64,000 nt of DNA, from positions 893,001-957,000 of the forward strand of contig NC_087114.1 in NCBI RefSeq assembly GCF_963855985.1. Direction: 5' to 3'. The DNA comes from Ostrinia nubilalis. Its lineage: Eukaryota > Arthropoda > Insecta > Lepidoptera > Crambidae. The translations under genes were made by a program, and so were the position numbers. The notes beneath the pieces are model-generated. The model worked only from the letters and a program-made list of their open reading frames with translations, was not told the DNA's origin and made no database searches. Below are positions 11,135 to 23,100 of the stretch, piece after piece (the first letter of the stretch is position 1; each line of letters begins with the position of its first letter).

Positions 11135-11296
11135 GTTGTGACATTTTTAATTCGAAATCGCTTCGTTCCATCTTCGGTGATCTGTCCAGTCCCAGACTCG
11201 CAGCAAAAGAAATGTATCACAGATTTTAGAGTATCCATGATGTAAAGATAAAGATATTTATTTGCAAGAGGTAATTAGTAATGTATTAGAAAGTAC

Positions 11297-11518
11297 TAGC
11301 TTTCCGCCCGCGGCTTCGCCCGCGTGGAATTTTGTCTGTTACAGAAAAACTTTATCCCGCGCGTCCCTGTTTCAAAAACCGGGATAAAAACTATCCTATG
11401 TCCTTTCCCGGGACTCAAACTATCTCTATGCCTTTCATCGAAATCGGTTCAGTAGTTTAGGCGTGAAAGCAAGACAGACAGACAGACAGAGTTACTTCGC
11501 ATTTATATCCCTATGGAT
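11297..11518 (+). repeat. Interspersed repeat family A, copy 2
   Basis: It runs from CCGCCCGCGGCTTCGCCCGC through GGGATAAAAACTATCCTATG to GACAGACAGACAGACAGAG and ends at CATTTATATCCCTATGGAT. That end is the insertion point of the R1 LINE and has been duplicated as its target site. Confidence 0.8.
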
Positions 11519-13892
11519 TTACGGGACTATTCCCACCTCTCGTTCCCACCACTGCAACTCCTGTGTAGCCAGGATCTACAGCTTGACCGCCACAAAAACC
11601 CAACCAATGAAGGTCAAGTTTGTCCCGGGGGAAAGTTAAACTGTCATTGGACCCGCAACGAAATTAATCAGAAGAACATAGGAGGAGTTCGAAATTAAGG
11701 TTCGACTTCCCTCCATTGCAAAGCGGATGACAGGTGACAAACAAAGGTTTAAAACCTTTAAGAAAAAGATTATGCACCACGGACAATAAATTAAATTAAG
11801 GGGGCCTATCTTATGAGCAATTAGCAACTACCTGCCAATAATATTTTTCACAAAATCGCTTAAAAGCACGGAAATTTTTCCTTGTCGCGACAAGATCGGT
11901 GTAATAAATTGCGGAAACAGATGTATGTTGTATTGAATTAAGCATTATATCACGTTCATGTTTCCAAAGATCACACTCCCACAAGATATGATGGGCAGAC
12001 TGCTCATGACTGACATCATCAGTGGAACACTCGCAAAAAGGAGACGGAACTAGTTTGAATTCGTGAAGTTTATGTTTAAAGTTGCCATGTCCCGTGAGGA
12101 ACTGCGACGAGCAATGGTCGATTTCTAACCATCGCCTAGTTAGACGTTCGCGTACATTCGGGAAGAATTTATATAAGTGACGTCCTTTGACTGACGTATC
12201 CCATCTTTTTTGCCATTCATTAAGTAAATCTTCTTCAACGACTTCTCGGGAATCAAATAATCGACTTATTTTAGAACGATCGCGGCTATTTAAGAAATCG
12301 GAGGTTATATTTTCCCTTGATGCGAAGTACATAGCCGCACGCTTTTGTACCTCTAAGTCGACCGGCAGTACACCAGCCAGGACTGGCAGAGCCTCCGTGC
12401 TCACAGTTCTGTAAGCTTTGCAAAGAAAAATCAATGCAAGGCGTTGACTTTGGAGTAGTTTCCGTCGAGCGGCTCCTATAGTAGCTCTGTCAGCCCAAAC
12501 TGGTGCACCATAGCAAATGGAGCTTAAATAAGTGGCCGAATATATTACTCGGAGGATTTTAAACGTTAGACCCCACGTCGAGGTTGAAATGTGACTTAAG
12601 GCATAAAAGTTCTTTTTAGCTTTTTCACCGATCTGTTTAATGTGCTCGACAAAACTAAAGTTTTTCTCTAAAATTAGTCCGAGATAGCAAACAGATTCCC
12701 GTTTTTTAACAGTTATTTCATTGAATTTAATGCGAGGCAAAACTTTAAGATTACCTTTTAATAGAAGCTGATAAGTTTTGTGAGGGGCAAACTGCAAACG
12801 ATTCCTGTCTCCCCATTGAGATATTAAATTCAAGCATGTATCCGCTAGATTTTCAAGCTTTGATCTAGTGTCAGCCTCTATTAAAAGGAGACCGTCATCA
12901 GCGTACCCGGTTAACGAACAGCCTTCGGGTAATGGTAATGCTAGAAAATCATCGAAACCCAAATTCCAAAGGTAGGGCCCTAGGACCGATCCTTGGGGAC
13001 AGCCGCGCGTGAGCACCTTTGATTCAGCATGATGGCCGAGTTTTAATTTAGTTGTACCGTTACAAAAGTACGAGTGCAGTAGTGAATATATATTACTATA
13101 GCATCCACGAACTTTCAGTTTTAAGAGCAGGATCGGCCACCAAGCATTGTCGAAGGCACCTGAAATATCGAGGAATATTCCTACAACGTACTTTGCCACC
13201 GAGGACGTCACTTTTTGTCTAACAGATATTACTGCATCTGCAGTAGACTTCCCGGCGGTGAAGCCAAACTGCTGCTCGTGAAAAATTGGACCACCCGGTA
13301 GCAAACGCGGCACTACTAATCGCTCTAACAATTTACCTAATGAGGGAAGTAATGTAATAGGTCGGTACGATTTAGGATCTTCGGGCGGTTTGTCACCTCC
13401 CTTTGGTATAATTTTAATAAATCCGCGACGCCATATACTCGGAAACACGCCCTCCGAGATACAACGAGTGAAAACATTAAGAATATCCGTTCCGGCTGTT
13501 TTACACGCTGCTTTAATCATTTTATTTGATATTTTATCTTCGCCCGATGCTTTGTTTAAGGGTAAACTATTTACTATATCGTAAAACTCATCAAGGCTAG
13601 GAATAGAAGACACAGGCGACTCAGGCAGCACCGCAATAGCATTTCTGACGTCCCGATGATAATCGTTATCGTCAGACACACTATCGTCGGGTATAAGCGC
13701 GTTAAGAAGAGCACCTGTTGTTTCCTCTACACCCACCGTATGAGTGTTGTTAATTTTTATGTTAGAAATATAAGCAATATCTAATTTACGGTTAGCTTTG
13801 AATTCATGATATATCGGAGACCACGGACCCTCTTTTTCTAATCTCTCGACTGTTTTCCGCAGTAACACGCCCTTGGCTTTAGTTACAGCAGC
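11519..13892 (-). mobile_element. 5'-truncated R1-clade non-LTR retrotransposon
   Basis: The element is flanked by a perfect 15-bp target-site duplication, TATATCCCTATGGAT, at 11504-11518 and 13893-13907. Read on the minus strand it starts inside the reverse transcriptase ORF, so it is 5' truncated, and ends with a ~290-bp 3' untranslated tail at 11519-11810. The same tail occurs alone at 14226-14742 (two tandem copies) and 18699-18932, which shows these are short copies of one LINE family. It lies about 180 bp upstream of GT31 exon 1. Confidence 0.9.
11811..13892 (-). CDS. R1-clade LINE reverse transcriptase ORF (5' truncated)
   Basis: About 690 residues in one intact frame. Visible motifs in order: LNKASGEDKISNKMIK, YRPITLLPSLGKLLERLV, FGFTAGKSTADAV, the R1-clade signature DISGAFDNAWWP, RGCPQGSVLGPYLWN, the catalytic YADDGLLL (about residue 320), CYLGLILEKN, and a C-terminal Cys/His cluster, CECSTDD...H..SAHHILWEC. 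No RNase H domain is seen, as expected for R1. The endonuclease and gag-like ORF1 are missing through 5' truncation. The frame is unbroken for its whole length, so the insertion is young. The apparent start (GTG at 13868) is not a true start, because the frame stays open to the element's 5' end. Confidence 0.9.
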   Translation of the reverse strand, partial: AAVTKAKGVLLRKTVERLEKEGPWSPIYHEFKANRKLDIAYISNIKINNTHTVGVEETTGALLNALIPDDSVSDDNDYHRDVRNAIAVLPESPVSSIPSLDEFYDIVNSLPLNKASGEDKISNKMIKAACKTAGTDILNVFTRCISEGVFPSIWRRGFIKIIPKGGDKPPEDPKSYRPITLLPSLGKLLERLVVPRLLPGGPIFHEQQFGFTAGKSTADAVISVRQKVTSSVAKYVVGIFLDISGAFDNAWWPILLLKLKVRGCYSNIYSLLHSYFCNGTTKLKLGHHAESKVLTRGCPQGSVLGPYLWNLGFDDFLALPLPEGCSLTGYADDGLLLIEADTRSKLENLADTCLNLISQWGDRNRLQFAPHKTYQLLLKGNLKVLPRIKFNEITVKKRESVCYLGLILEKNFSFVEHIKQIGEKAKKNFYALSHISTSTWGLTFKILRVIYSATYLSSICYGAPVWADRATIGAARRKLLQSQRLALIFLCKAYRTVSTEALPVLAGVLPVDLEVQKRAAMYFASRENITSDFLNSRDRSKISRLFDSREVVEEDLLNEWQKRWDTSVKGRHLYKFFPNVRERLTRRWLEIDHCSSQFLTGHGNFKHKLHEFKLVPSPFCECSTDDVSHEQSAHHILWECDLWKHERDIMLNSIQHTSVSAIYYTDLVATRKNFRAFKRFCEKYYWQVVANCS

Positions 13893-14085
13893 TATATCCC
13901 TATGGATGCAAAAAGTCGCTATTTGTAAGGACCCTAATGCGTTTGTCTTCCGCTAAGGGTGGCTGCCAGATGGTTAGGATTTGGCAGGATTCTCCAGATT
14001 TTTTGTATATTCTCCTGACTCCCGACAAAATCAAAATCTTCCGACAAACATCTCAATTTTAAATTGATTTGTTCCAGTACACTAC

Positions 14086-14180
14086 ATGGCACATGATGGC
14101 GAGAAACAAAGCTGGGACGATGACGAGCGCTTCTATTCTTCAGGCCGAGACAGCGACGACAGCCCTATACTATCCTACAG
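14086..14180 (+). CDS. GT31 exon 1: start codon and cytoplasmic tail
   Basis: Encodes MAHDGEKQSWDDDERFY... to SPILSY and two bases of an Arg codon; donor TACAG|GTTAGT. The phase (2) fits exon 2 at 21069 exactly. No other nearby exon offers this phase with a start codon, which is why I place the start here despite the 6.9-kb intron. Confidence 0.75.
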
Positions 14181-17100
14181 GTTAGTATCAGAATTTAACT
14201 TGGCCAGATCTCCCATTTGCCTATGATACGGGATTATTCCCACCTCTCGTTCCCACCGCTGCAACTCCTGTGTAGCCAGGATTTACAGCTTGACCGCCAA
14301 CAACCCAACCAGTGAAGGTCAAGTTTGTCCCGGGGGAAAGTCAAACTGTCATTGGACCAGCAACGAAATTAATCAGAAGAACATAGGAGGAGTTCGAAGT
14401 TAAGGTTCGACCTAATTCGAATAATAGTTCGAATGGAGGGACCATTGTAAAGCGGATGACAGGTGACAAACAAAGGTTCAAACGGGACTATTCCCACCTG
14501 TCGTTCCCACCGCTGCAAATCCTGTGTAGCCAGGATCTACAGCTTGACCGCTTACAACCCAACCAGTGAAGGTCAAGTTTGTCCCGGGGGAAAGTTAAAC
14601 TGTCATTGGACCCGCAACGAAAGTAATCAGAAGAACATAGGAGTTCGAAGTTAAGGTTCGACTTCACTCCATTGCCAAGCGGATGACAGGTGACGAAAAA
14701 GGTTTAGTAATTTTTAAGAAAAGACCTATGCCTATGGTAGAAATTTGCCTATGGTAGTAGAGGGTCGTGCTCCTTCAGTGGAGACTCTATGACCTGACGA
14801 TGATGGCATATCTTTAAATACATATAACTCAAAGGTGACTGACTGACTGACATAGTGATCTATCAACGCACAGCCCAAACCACTGGACGGATCGGGCTGA
14901 AATTTGGCATGCAGGTAGATGTTATGACGTAGGCATCCGCTAAGAAAGGATTGTACGAAACTCCACCCCTAAGGGGGTAAAACGGGATCCACGCGTACGA
15001 AGTCGCGGGCGGCCGCTAGTCTATGAATTAGGCATTCATAACCCGTCTGGCCAGCGTGGGGGGTGTAGGCCAAATACTTCATTTGCCTGTTAAATTAGAG
15101 GTGCTCTTGCAGTAGAGACTGAATCACTTGACGATGACGTAACTGCCTTATTTATTTACTTATTTATTATTCTTCTTACTTCTTCTTCTTTTCGTATCAA
15201 CAAACCTACACAGCGTCGGCCCAAAACTCCGCCACAATAATGGCGTTTTCAGTAGCCTTCATTAAATCTTCCGGCCTGCAGTTGTTTGGGCACGCAGGGC
15301 ACGACATCATGTGCTTCGTCGACTGGGGAACAAAACCACACCTGCACTCCAAGTTTGAGCCATCCAAGAAACCCCACCTGAACAGATTGTCCTTACTACG
15401 GCCGACCTGCGTCCGAAGTCTATTTAAAGACTTCCTCATAAGTATAGTAAGTATTCGAGATAATGGTTTTGTTAATCAGTAACACAAATTAGGAACTGGC
15501 AGCTCTAAAAAAGTTTGTAGTTTAAGAACACCTGCCCGCCAAATGTTGGTCTCTAAGTGCTTGTAGGGCAAAAAAACTATGCGACATGTAAAAAGGACAG
15601 TACTTAATTTTTTTTTAGTCTATCCCTCCCTACTAATACATATTATAAATGGGAAAGTTACTCTGTCTGTCGGTGTCGCTTTCACCCCTAAAACACTGAA
15701 CCGATTTTGATTAAATTTGGCATAGAGATAGTGTGAGTCCCGGGAAAGGACATAGGATAGTTTTTATCCCGGTTTTTGAAACAGGGACGCGCGCGGTGAA
15801 GTTTTTCTGTGACAGACAAAATTTTACGCGGGTGAAGCCGCGAGTGGAAAGCTAGTTTTCTTTAAATACTTTGCGATGTTTTTAAGTACTATTTTATTTT
15901 AATAGCCTATAAAAATAAAGGATTTTTTACCTTGATAAACCACATGGAATCAAGTGTGAAATGTTCTCTTTAATTAATTCTAAAACTAAGCGGAAATATG
16001 GGCACTGCTTATCTTACCGGGTTTTATTTTAATCTTAAATTAATTTAATTAATCCTATAGTTAAGCTCACATTTTGCCTCATTCCTTTATCGAATACCCG
16101 TATTCACAAACATTGCTATGAGGTCTCACAGTGCGCGTGAACGCAGAGGGTGACATACGAACCAATCACAGAGCTCTATTCAATGCTGTGCGTTCGATTT
16201 GCTGCTTCAATTATGCAAGTATCGTTTGTGGATACGGGCGTTACAGGTTAACATACCTTTTTTCAAATCAAATCAAATCAAAATCATTTATTGCATAATG
16301 TAGGTACATACAGGGTGTTAGGTAAATGGGTATATGAGCCGACACTAGTCCATGTTAACATGGGCATATAAATGGTATGGTGAAGTCAGTTTGATATCAT
16401 CATTTTATTTTTTTTAATTTTCATACAAAATAAATTTTATAAAATCCGATTTGTATGAAAATTAAAATAATTAAAATGAAGATATCAATTTTCTGACTTC
16501 ACCATACCATTTATATGCCCATGTTAACATGGGCTAGTGTCGGCTCATATACCCATTTACCTAACACCCTGTATAGGTCACATAAAAAATTATATTGTTC
16601 AGCTACATCATACCATATCGGCATGCAACAGATACCTATTTCAGATTTTAATAAATAATATTATTTACTTAACTTAATATTTGTACCGATGTAATGCTCA
16701 AAGACTGTCCCAAATAAAGAGAAAAAAAAATATGAAAGAAAATGTTTTAGGAGTCTTGTTGAAATGTTAAAAGTTCGGGTTACAAAAACTAAAAAAAAGT
16801 GACAAAGGATAGGATTACAACTAAATGAATGATTTTAAATGAAGTTTAGGTTCGTTTCACCCGAATGACGTCCACTGCTGGACAAAGGCCTCCCCCAAGG
16901 ATTTCCACAAAGACCGGTCTCGCGCCGCCCGCATCCAGGCACCTCCCGCGACCTTCACCAGGTCGTTGGTCCACCTAGTGGGAGGCCTGCCCAGTTATTT
17001 TAGGTTCGTTTCACCCGAATGACGTCCACTGCTAGACAAAGGCCTCCCCCAAGGATTTCCACAAAGACCGGTCCCGCGCCGCCCGCATCCAGGCACCTCC

Positions 17101-20100
17101 CGCGACCTTCACCAGATCGTCGGTCCTCCTAGTGGGAGGCCTGCCCACATTACGTCTTCCGGCTCGTGAACTCGAGAACTTTTCTGCCCCAGCGGCCATG
17201 AGCTCTGCGATCTATGTAGTTAGTTTAGGTCATCATCATCATTTCAGCCATAGGACGTCCACTGCTGAACATAGGCCTCCCCCAATGATTTCCACAATGG
17301 CCGGTTGGTAGCGGCCTGCGTCCAGCGCCTTCCTGCTACCTTTATGAGGTCGTCGGTCCACCTAGTTTAGGTACCTTTATCTATGTAGTTAGTTTAACTA
17401 CCTTTTCATTATCACAGAGCTACAGTAAAAAGCGAAACAAGGTCATGCGCGTTTCCTGCTATGAAACAATGGGAAAAAAATAATTAAACCAAACCGCTGA
17501 CAATAGAAATTGTTCTGTCCACTTAGTACTTGTTTTCTTCATGGCCATGCGATGGATTGTTATTGATTGGAACGATTTATCTTTTAAATGCGGGCATCTA
17601 TACTTATAATAAATCTGTAGAGAGGTCAATTCTGTACATGAAATATATTTTCAAAATAACTATCAGGGGGTGATTAGTGATCGATACTGATGCCAAAAAT
17701 GCAATCAGTAAAATTTTTGTCTGTCTGTCTGTCTGTCCGTCTGTATGTTCCTTATAGAAACAAAAACTACTCGACGGATTTTAACGAAACTTGGTACAAT
17801 TATTCTTCATACTCCTGGGCAGGTTATAGTATACTTAGGAATTCCCACGGGAACAGGAATTAGCGGGAAAATCCTTTTGTATGAAAAATCTAAACTGCTT
17901 AAGTTAGACGCTTGAAATTTGGTATGTAGGTACCTTAGTAAACTTAAAGCTTAGTTACAACAAGGAATTCCCGAAATTCTCACGGAAACGGGAATTACCG
18001 GGAAAATCCTTTTGTATGAAAAATCTAAACTGCTTTAAGTTAGACGCTTGAAATTTGGCATGCAGATACCTTAGTAAACTTAAAGCTTAGTTACAACAGG
18101 ATATTTCAAAATTCCCACGGGAACGGGAGTTAGCGGGAAAAAACATTTGTATGAAAAAATCTAAACCGCGTAAGATAGATGAAGGGGGTAAAACGGGATC
18201 CACGCGTACGAAGTCGCGGGCGGCCGCTAGTAGTGCATAAATTAGTAACCTACGGTTGATTTTGTGAGACTGACGAACGCACAGCGTTGAATAGAGCTCT
18301 GTGATTGGTTCGTGTGTCACCCTGTGCGTACACGCGCACTGTGAGACCTCATAGTAATGTTTGTGAATACGGGCGTGAGTTCTCAGCACTTGCCAAATGT
18401 TTGTCTCGAAGCGCTGGTAGGGCAGAAAATAATGATACAATACACTGAAAGTTGCATTTTCTCCTCGTTAAAAAAAACAATGCCGAATTATAAAGCTAAT
18501 TTCGATTTTTGCTCTACATACGATTAATTTTTATACAGGTGTTCCTACCTACCATGCGTATCGATCAAACCGCCATGTATGACTCTCGATTGTGCATAAT
18601 TCTGAAGTTTATTTTTTGTTAAAATTGTATTTAAAAAATCATAATATGCCAAATCAAATTGGGCAATAGAAGAAGTTACCTGCTATTATAATGCGAACCA
18701 ACCGAACCTTTGTTTGTCACCTGTCATCCGCTTTGCAATGGAGGGAAGTCGAACCTTCATTTCGAACTCCTCCTATGTTCTTCTGATTAATTTCGTTGCG
18801 GGTCCAATGACAGTTTAACTTTCCCCCGGGACAAACTTGACCTTCATTGGTTGGGTTTTTGTGGCGGTCAAGCTGTAGATCCTGGCTACACAGGAGTTGC
18901 AGTGGTGGGAACGAGAGGTGGGAATAGTCCCGTATTATAATGCGAACATTAGACGTCCCCAACCCGTCTGGCCAGCGTGGGGAGTGCAGTCCAAATCCTC
19001 CATTTGCCTCTGGTAAATTAGAGAGGGTCGTGCTCCTGCAGTGGAGACTAAATGACCTGATGATGGTGATGATTCTCTTGTCCCTTGAGACGTAAAGCAT
19101 GACGTACGTAATGTTAACGTTCAGCCAAACTAACGCGATCAGACTTAAATGCATTGATCGCCATCGCTGGCCGCTGCACGCCAGCTGATCGCGTTGGTTT
19201 GGCTGTACCATTAGGCCTCAGCCTCGAGTTTAGCGGGCAGCGGGGCGGCGGCGGTAGCGGCGCGGGAGCGGCAGGATCTTATGCGTAAAATCAAATAAAC
19301 CGGTTCTCGAAAACAGCGGCGCGGGAGCGGGCAACAGCGCACTCCTTCTTTTGCCCACAATAAATCGAGCGTTAGGAATACATTTGAATAGAAATAAAAT
19401 TGTCGCCGTTGTTCAGACATTTCGTTTGCGAATAAAAACAAATATCTCGACAACACAACCCCGAACACAACACTTCGCCGCTAAAGCGCCGCGCGAGCTG
19501 CCCGCTTGTTTCGAGAACGGGTCTGTGTTCCCCGGCCCGCTCCCGCGCCGCCGCCGCTCCCGCGCCGCTGCCCGCTAAATTCGAGGCTGAGGCCTTAGAG
19601 ATGTAATGCGTGCCGCAAAAACATTTCATCATCATCATCAACGTCATTTCACCCATACGACGTCCACTGCTGAACGTAGGCCTCCCTCAATGACTTCCAT
19701 TATGATCGGTTGGCAGCGGCCTGTATTTATGAGGTCGTCGGTCCACCTTATGGGTAAACATTGGTGGAAAAACATTTAATAACTTCGTAAATTAGGACGT
19801 ATAAAATTCTGCCTAGAATTTGCTTTTGGTATAAAATAATGATTGGTGAATCAATCAAAAAGCTATCTATAATCTCACTCCCGCAAAGTAAAATTAATCT
19901 TGTAATCAAACATGATTTTTAATCTAAATCTGAATCTATAATCTCTAATCAATTTAATCTGTAATCTATGATTCATTACTATCATGTCGCATTTTATTAC
20001 AAAACATCCAATTAAATTGATAAAAACATTCCAATTAGTTCAATTGAGCTGTTTCTAATCATGCCTTAGTTTTTAATCCATTAATCGCACACGCCGTCAG

Positions 20101-23100
20101 TACATGTTACTTAATTAATTAATTTGTCAACTAAGTTCGTTAAAATTGAAAATGGCCTTCAAAAACACATGTGCTGGCCGTTAAAAATGACTAAACAAAA
20201 AAATGCGCCAGCTCAGTAACTGATGGAATGCTTTAGGCAGTGTTTTTCAACCTTTTTCATGACACGACACGACCCCCCTAGTATAAAAAAATATTTTGCG
20301 ACCCCCCGACTGCTCGCTTTTTTTCATGCATTTTTTAAGGTTACAAAGATGTAAGGACTGAATTTTTCAATACATACAGCATTTATGCATGTGTGTCCAA
20401 GCGCACTGTGAGACCTCACAGTTATATGATATGTTTGTGAATACATTGTCAATGTCTGCAAGCGAGACAGATCACTTGTCAGTCTGATTAAATATGACGT
20501 CAGCGCAAATAGCGTAAACAGTTACAAATCTTTGCATGCCTCAACTCTTGTTGCGCGACCTATACATGTCATAGCACCGCGCGTCAAAATGCATTGAAGT
20601 CTTCAATGCATCTTGACGCACATTCTTCAATTTGAAGAACGATAAAGTTTCGGCGAAACCAATGCGTGCAGCCTGCGTTCGCGTTCCTAAGGCTTACTAT
20701 AATAAAATCAGAAACGCCAAAATAACAAGCGTGTTTTATCGCCGATCGCCGCGTTCAGACGCTGCATAGATCGCCGCAGCCAATAACAGGACGTATTGAT
20801 GTGAACTCATTGCTACAAATTCATACATTACTTAAATGCCAGCGCGCACGCAGGCTGGCCGAACGAGAGGTGCGCGCCGAGTTAAAAAAAAAAACCAGCG
20901 GCTACACGCCCTCCAAACAAAGCCCGAAAATCTTTCAGGTCGAGCTGTAAAATCGTTTTGAATGCTTGTCTGTGAGACTGCAAATATGTTAACGAGTACA
21001 ATGACAGGCTCGTGGCGATCCAAACGTGCAGACTCGGCATAAATACTATAATTGAGTATTTGTTCCAGATACGACCGCCACCGCCGCTATGCGTCATACA
21101 CACAGGCCCCGGAGCCTCACGGGCCCCGCGAGAGGAGGTCCGCCGTCACCGCGCTGGCCAAGTGCTTCCTGTTCTCCGCCGCCATGATCCTGTTCTGCGC
21201 GCTGCTGTACATCCCGGCCTACAACCGCGCCAGCGACCAGCTGCCCAAAGGTGAGGCATCATCATCCAACAGCTGAAGAACGAGACAAAAGAGAGTAGAA
21301 AGAGACAAGGCAACTCAACGGCTATTAAGTACTGTATAAGAGAAAGATCCCAAAGGTGCGTCATCATCCAACAGCCCAAGGTCTGCTAGATAAAGGCGAC
21401 AAATTAATAGTCCAACGGTGCCAGCTGCCTAAAGGTTCGTTGGTCTCATAGGTACCCTTACAGTGTCAACACAACGGCGTCGTGTTGGATTCGAGGGTTC
21501 CCCATCTAGACTTGCGCTTCTAAAGATGTTGCAAGAAAAAACTAGCTGATGACCTCACTTTTTTCTCTTAAAAAGTGACGTCATCAGCATGATTATGACG
21601 TCACTTTTTACCCTAAAAGTGACGTCATGATTCAGCCAAAGGACGTCTTCTGCTGGATCGAGGTTTAGAATCAGGAGAGACGGTTGCTGTACAGTGGTCT
21701 GGAATCAGGAAAGTCGTTACTATTACGCTGCCCGTATCCAGGCGCTTTCCTCTACCTTCACTAGATCGTCTGTCCACTGAATGAAAGGTTTGTCCACATC
21801 GCGACTTTTAGTGTCATTAGTCCATCATCGGTCCACCTTAACACTCAGTTTAGACACTGTAGCTCGTCAGTCCATGGAGTCGCTTCAAACACTCCTGATG
21901 CTGTAAGCCCTGCTCCGCGTCTTTTGGGTCTGCGTTGCCCGCATCTAGGGTCTTCTCGTGATTTCGCCAGCTCGTCGGTCCATCAAGTAGCTTCAAACAC
22001 CCCTGCTGCTGTAAGCCCTGCTCCGCTGCGCCTCGTACACTCAGGCTTCGGAGCCTCACGGGCCCCGCGAGAGGAGGTCCGCCGTCACCGCGCTGGCCAA
22101 GTGCTTCCTGTTCTCCGCCGCCATGATCCTGTTCTGCGCGCTCCTGTACATCCCGGCCTACAACCGCGCCAGCGACCAGCTGCCCAAAGGTGCGTCATCA
22201 TCCAACAGCCCAAGGTCTGCTAGATAAAGGCGACAATAGTCCAACGGTGCCAGCTGCCTAAAGGTTCGTCCGTCTTCAATTCAGTCTCACAGACGCCACA
22301 CAAGCACGACAGTGCGATGCGTTGACGCTGCGACGACTGAGCGGTGACACTCCGTGATTCTAGATAGACTGAATGACATGCCACACAGTGCGTTGAAATG
22401 ACGTGCGCTTACGTCACGCGCGCGTAACGCACAAAGTGACAGGGAGACGAGGCGAGGAGGGTAATGCTGTTGCTGAGTTGCGATGACGTCATTTTTTTAC
22501 CCATTCGATTAAGCTCATCATTTAGCTAAAAGACGTCCACAGCTGGGTAAAGCCTCCCTGAAAGATTTCTACCACGATTGGTCTGTCCAAATCCAAGCGC
22601 TTCCCGCAAACTTCACTAGATCGTCGGTCCACTGAGTGGAAGACCTGTCCACACCGCGTCTTCTAGTTCCTGATCTGGGTCCGTGTTGCCCGCATCTAGG
22701 GTCTTCTCGTGATTTCGCCAGCTCGTCGGTCCATCGAGTCGCTTTATACACCCCTGCTGCTGTAAGCCCTGCCCCGCTACGCCTCGTACACTCAGGCCTC
22801 GGAGCCTCACGGGCCCCGCGAGAGGAGGTCCGCCGTCACCGCGCTGGCCAAGTGCTTCCTGTTCTCCGCCGCCATGATCCTGTTCTGCGCGCTGCTGTAC
22901 ATCCCGGCCTACAACCGCGCCAGCGACCAGCTGCCCAAAGGTGAGGCACCATCATCCAACAGCCCAAGGTCTGCTAGATACAGGCGACAATAGTCCAACG
23001 GTGCCAGCTGCCTAAAGGTTCGTCCGTCTTCATTTCAGTCTTACAGAGACGCCACACAAGCACGACAGTGCGATGCGTTGAAGCTGCGACGACTGAGCGG

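Noticed and set aside
18717..19211. 164-residue minus frame
   Set aside because: It runs through the antisense of an R1 LINE 3' tail and a family Y tail; the same sequence recurs elsewhere as a repeat.
19211..19656. Ala/Arg-rich frames on both strands
   Set aside because: Both come from the GC-rich palindromic arms of the TTA-flanked MITE at 19214-19594.
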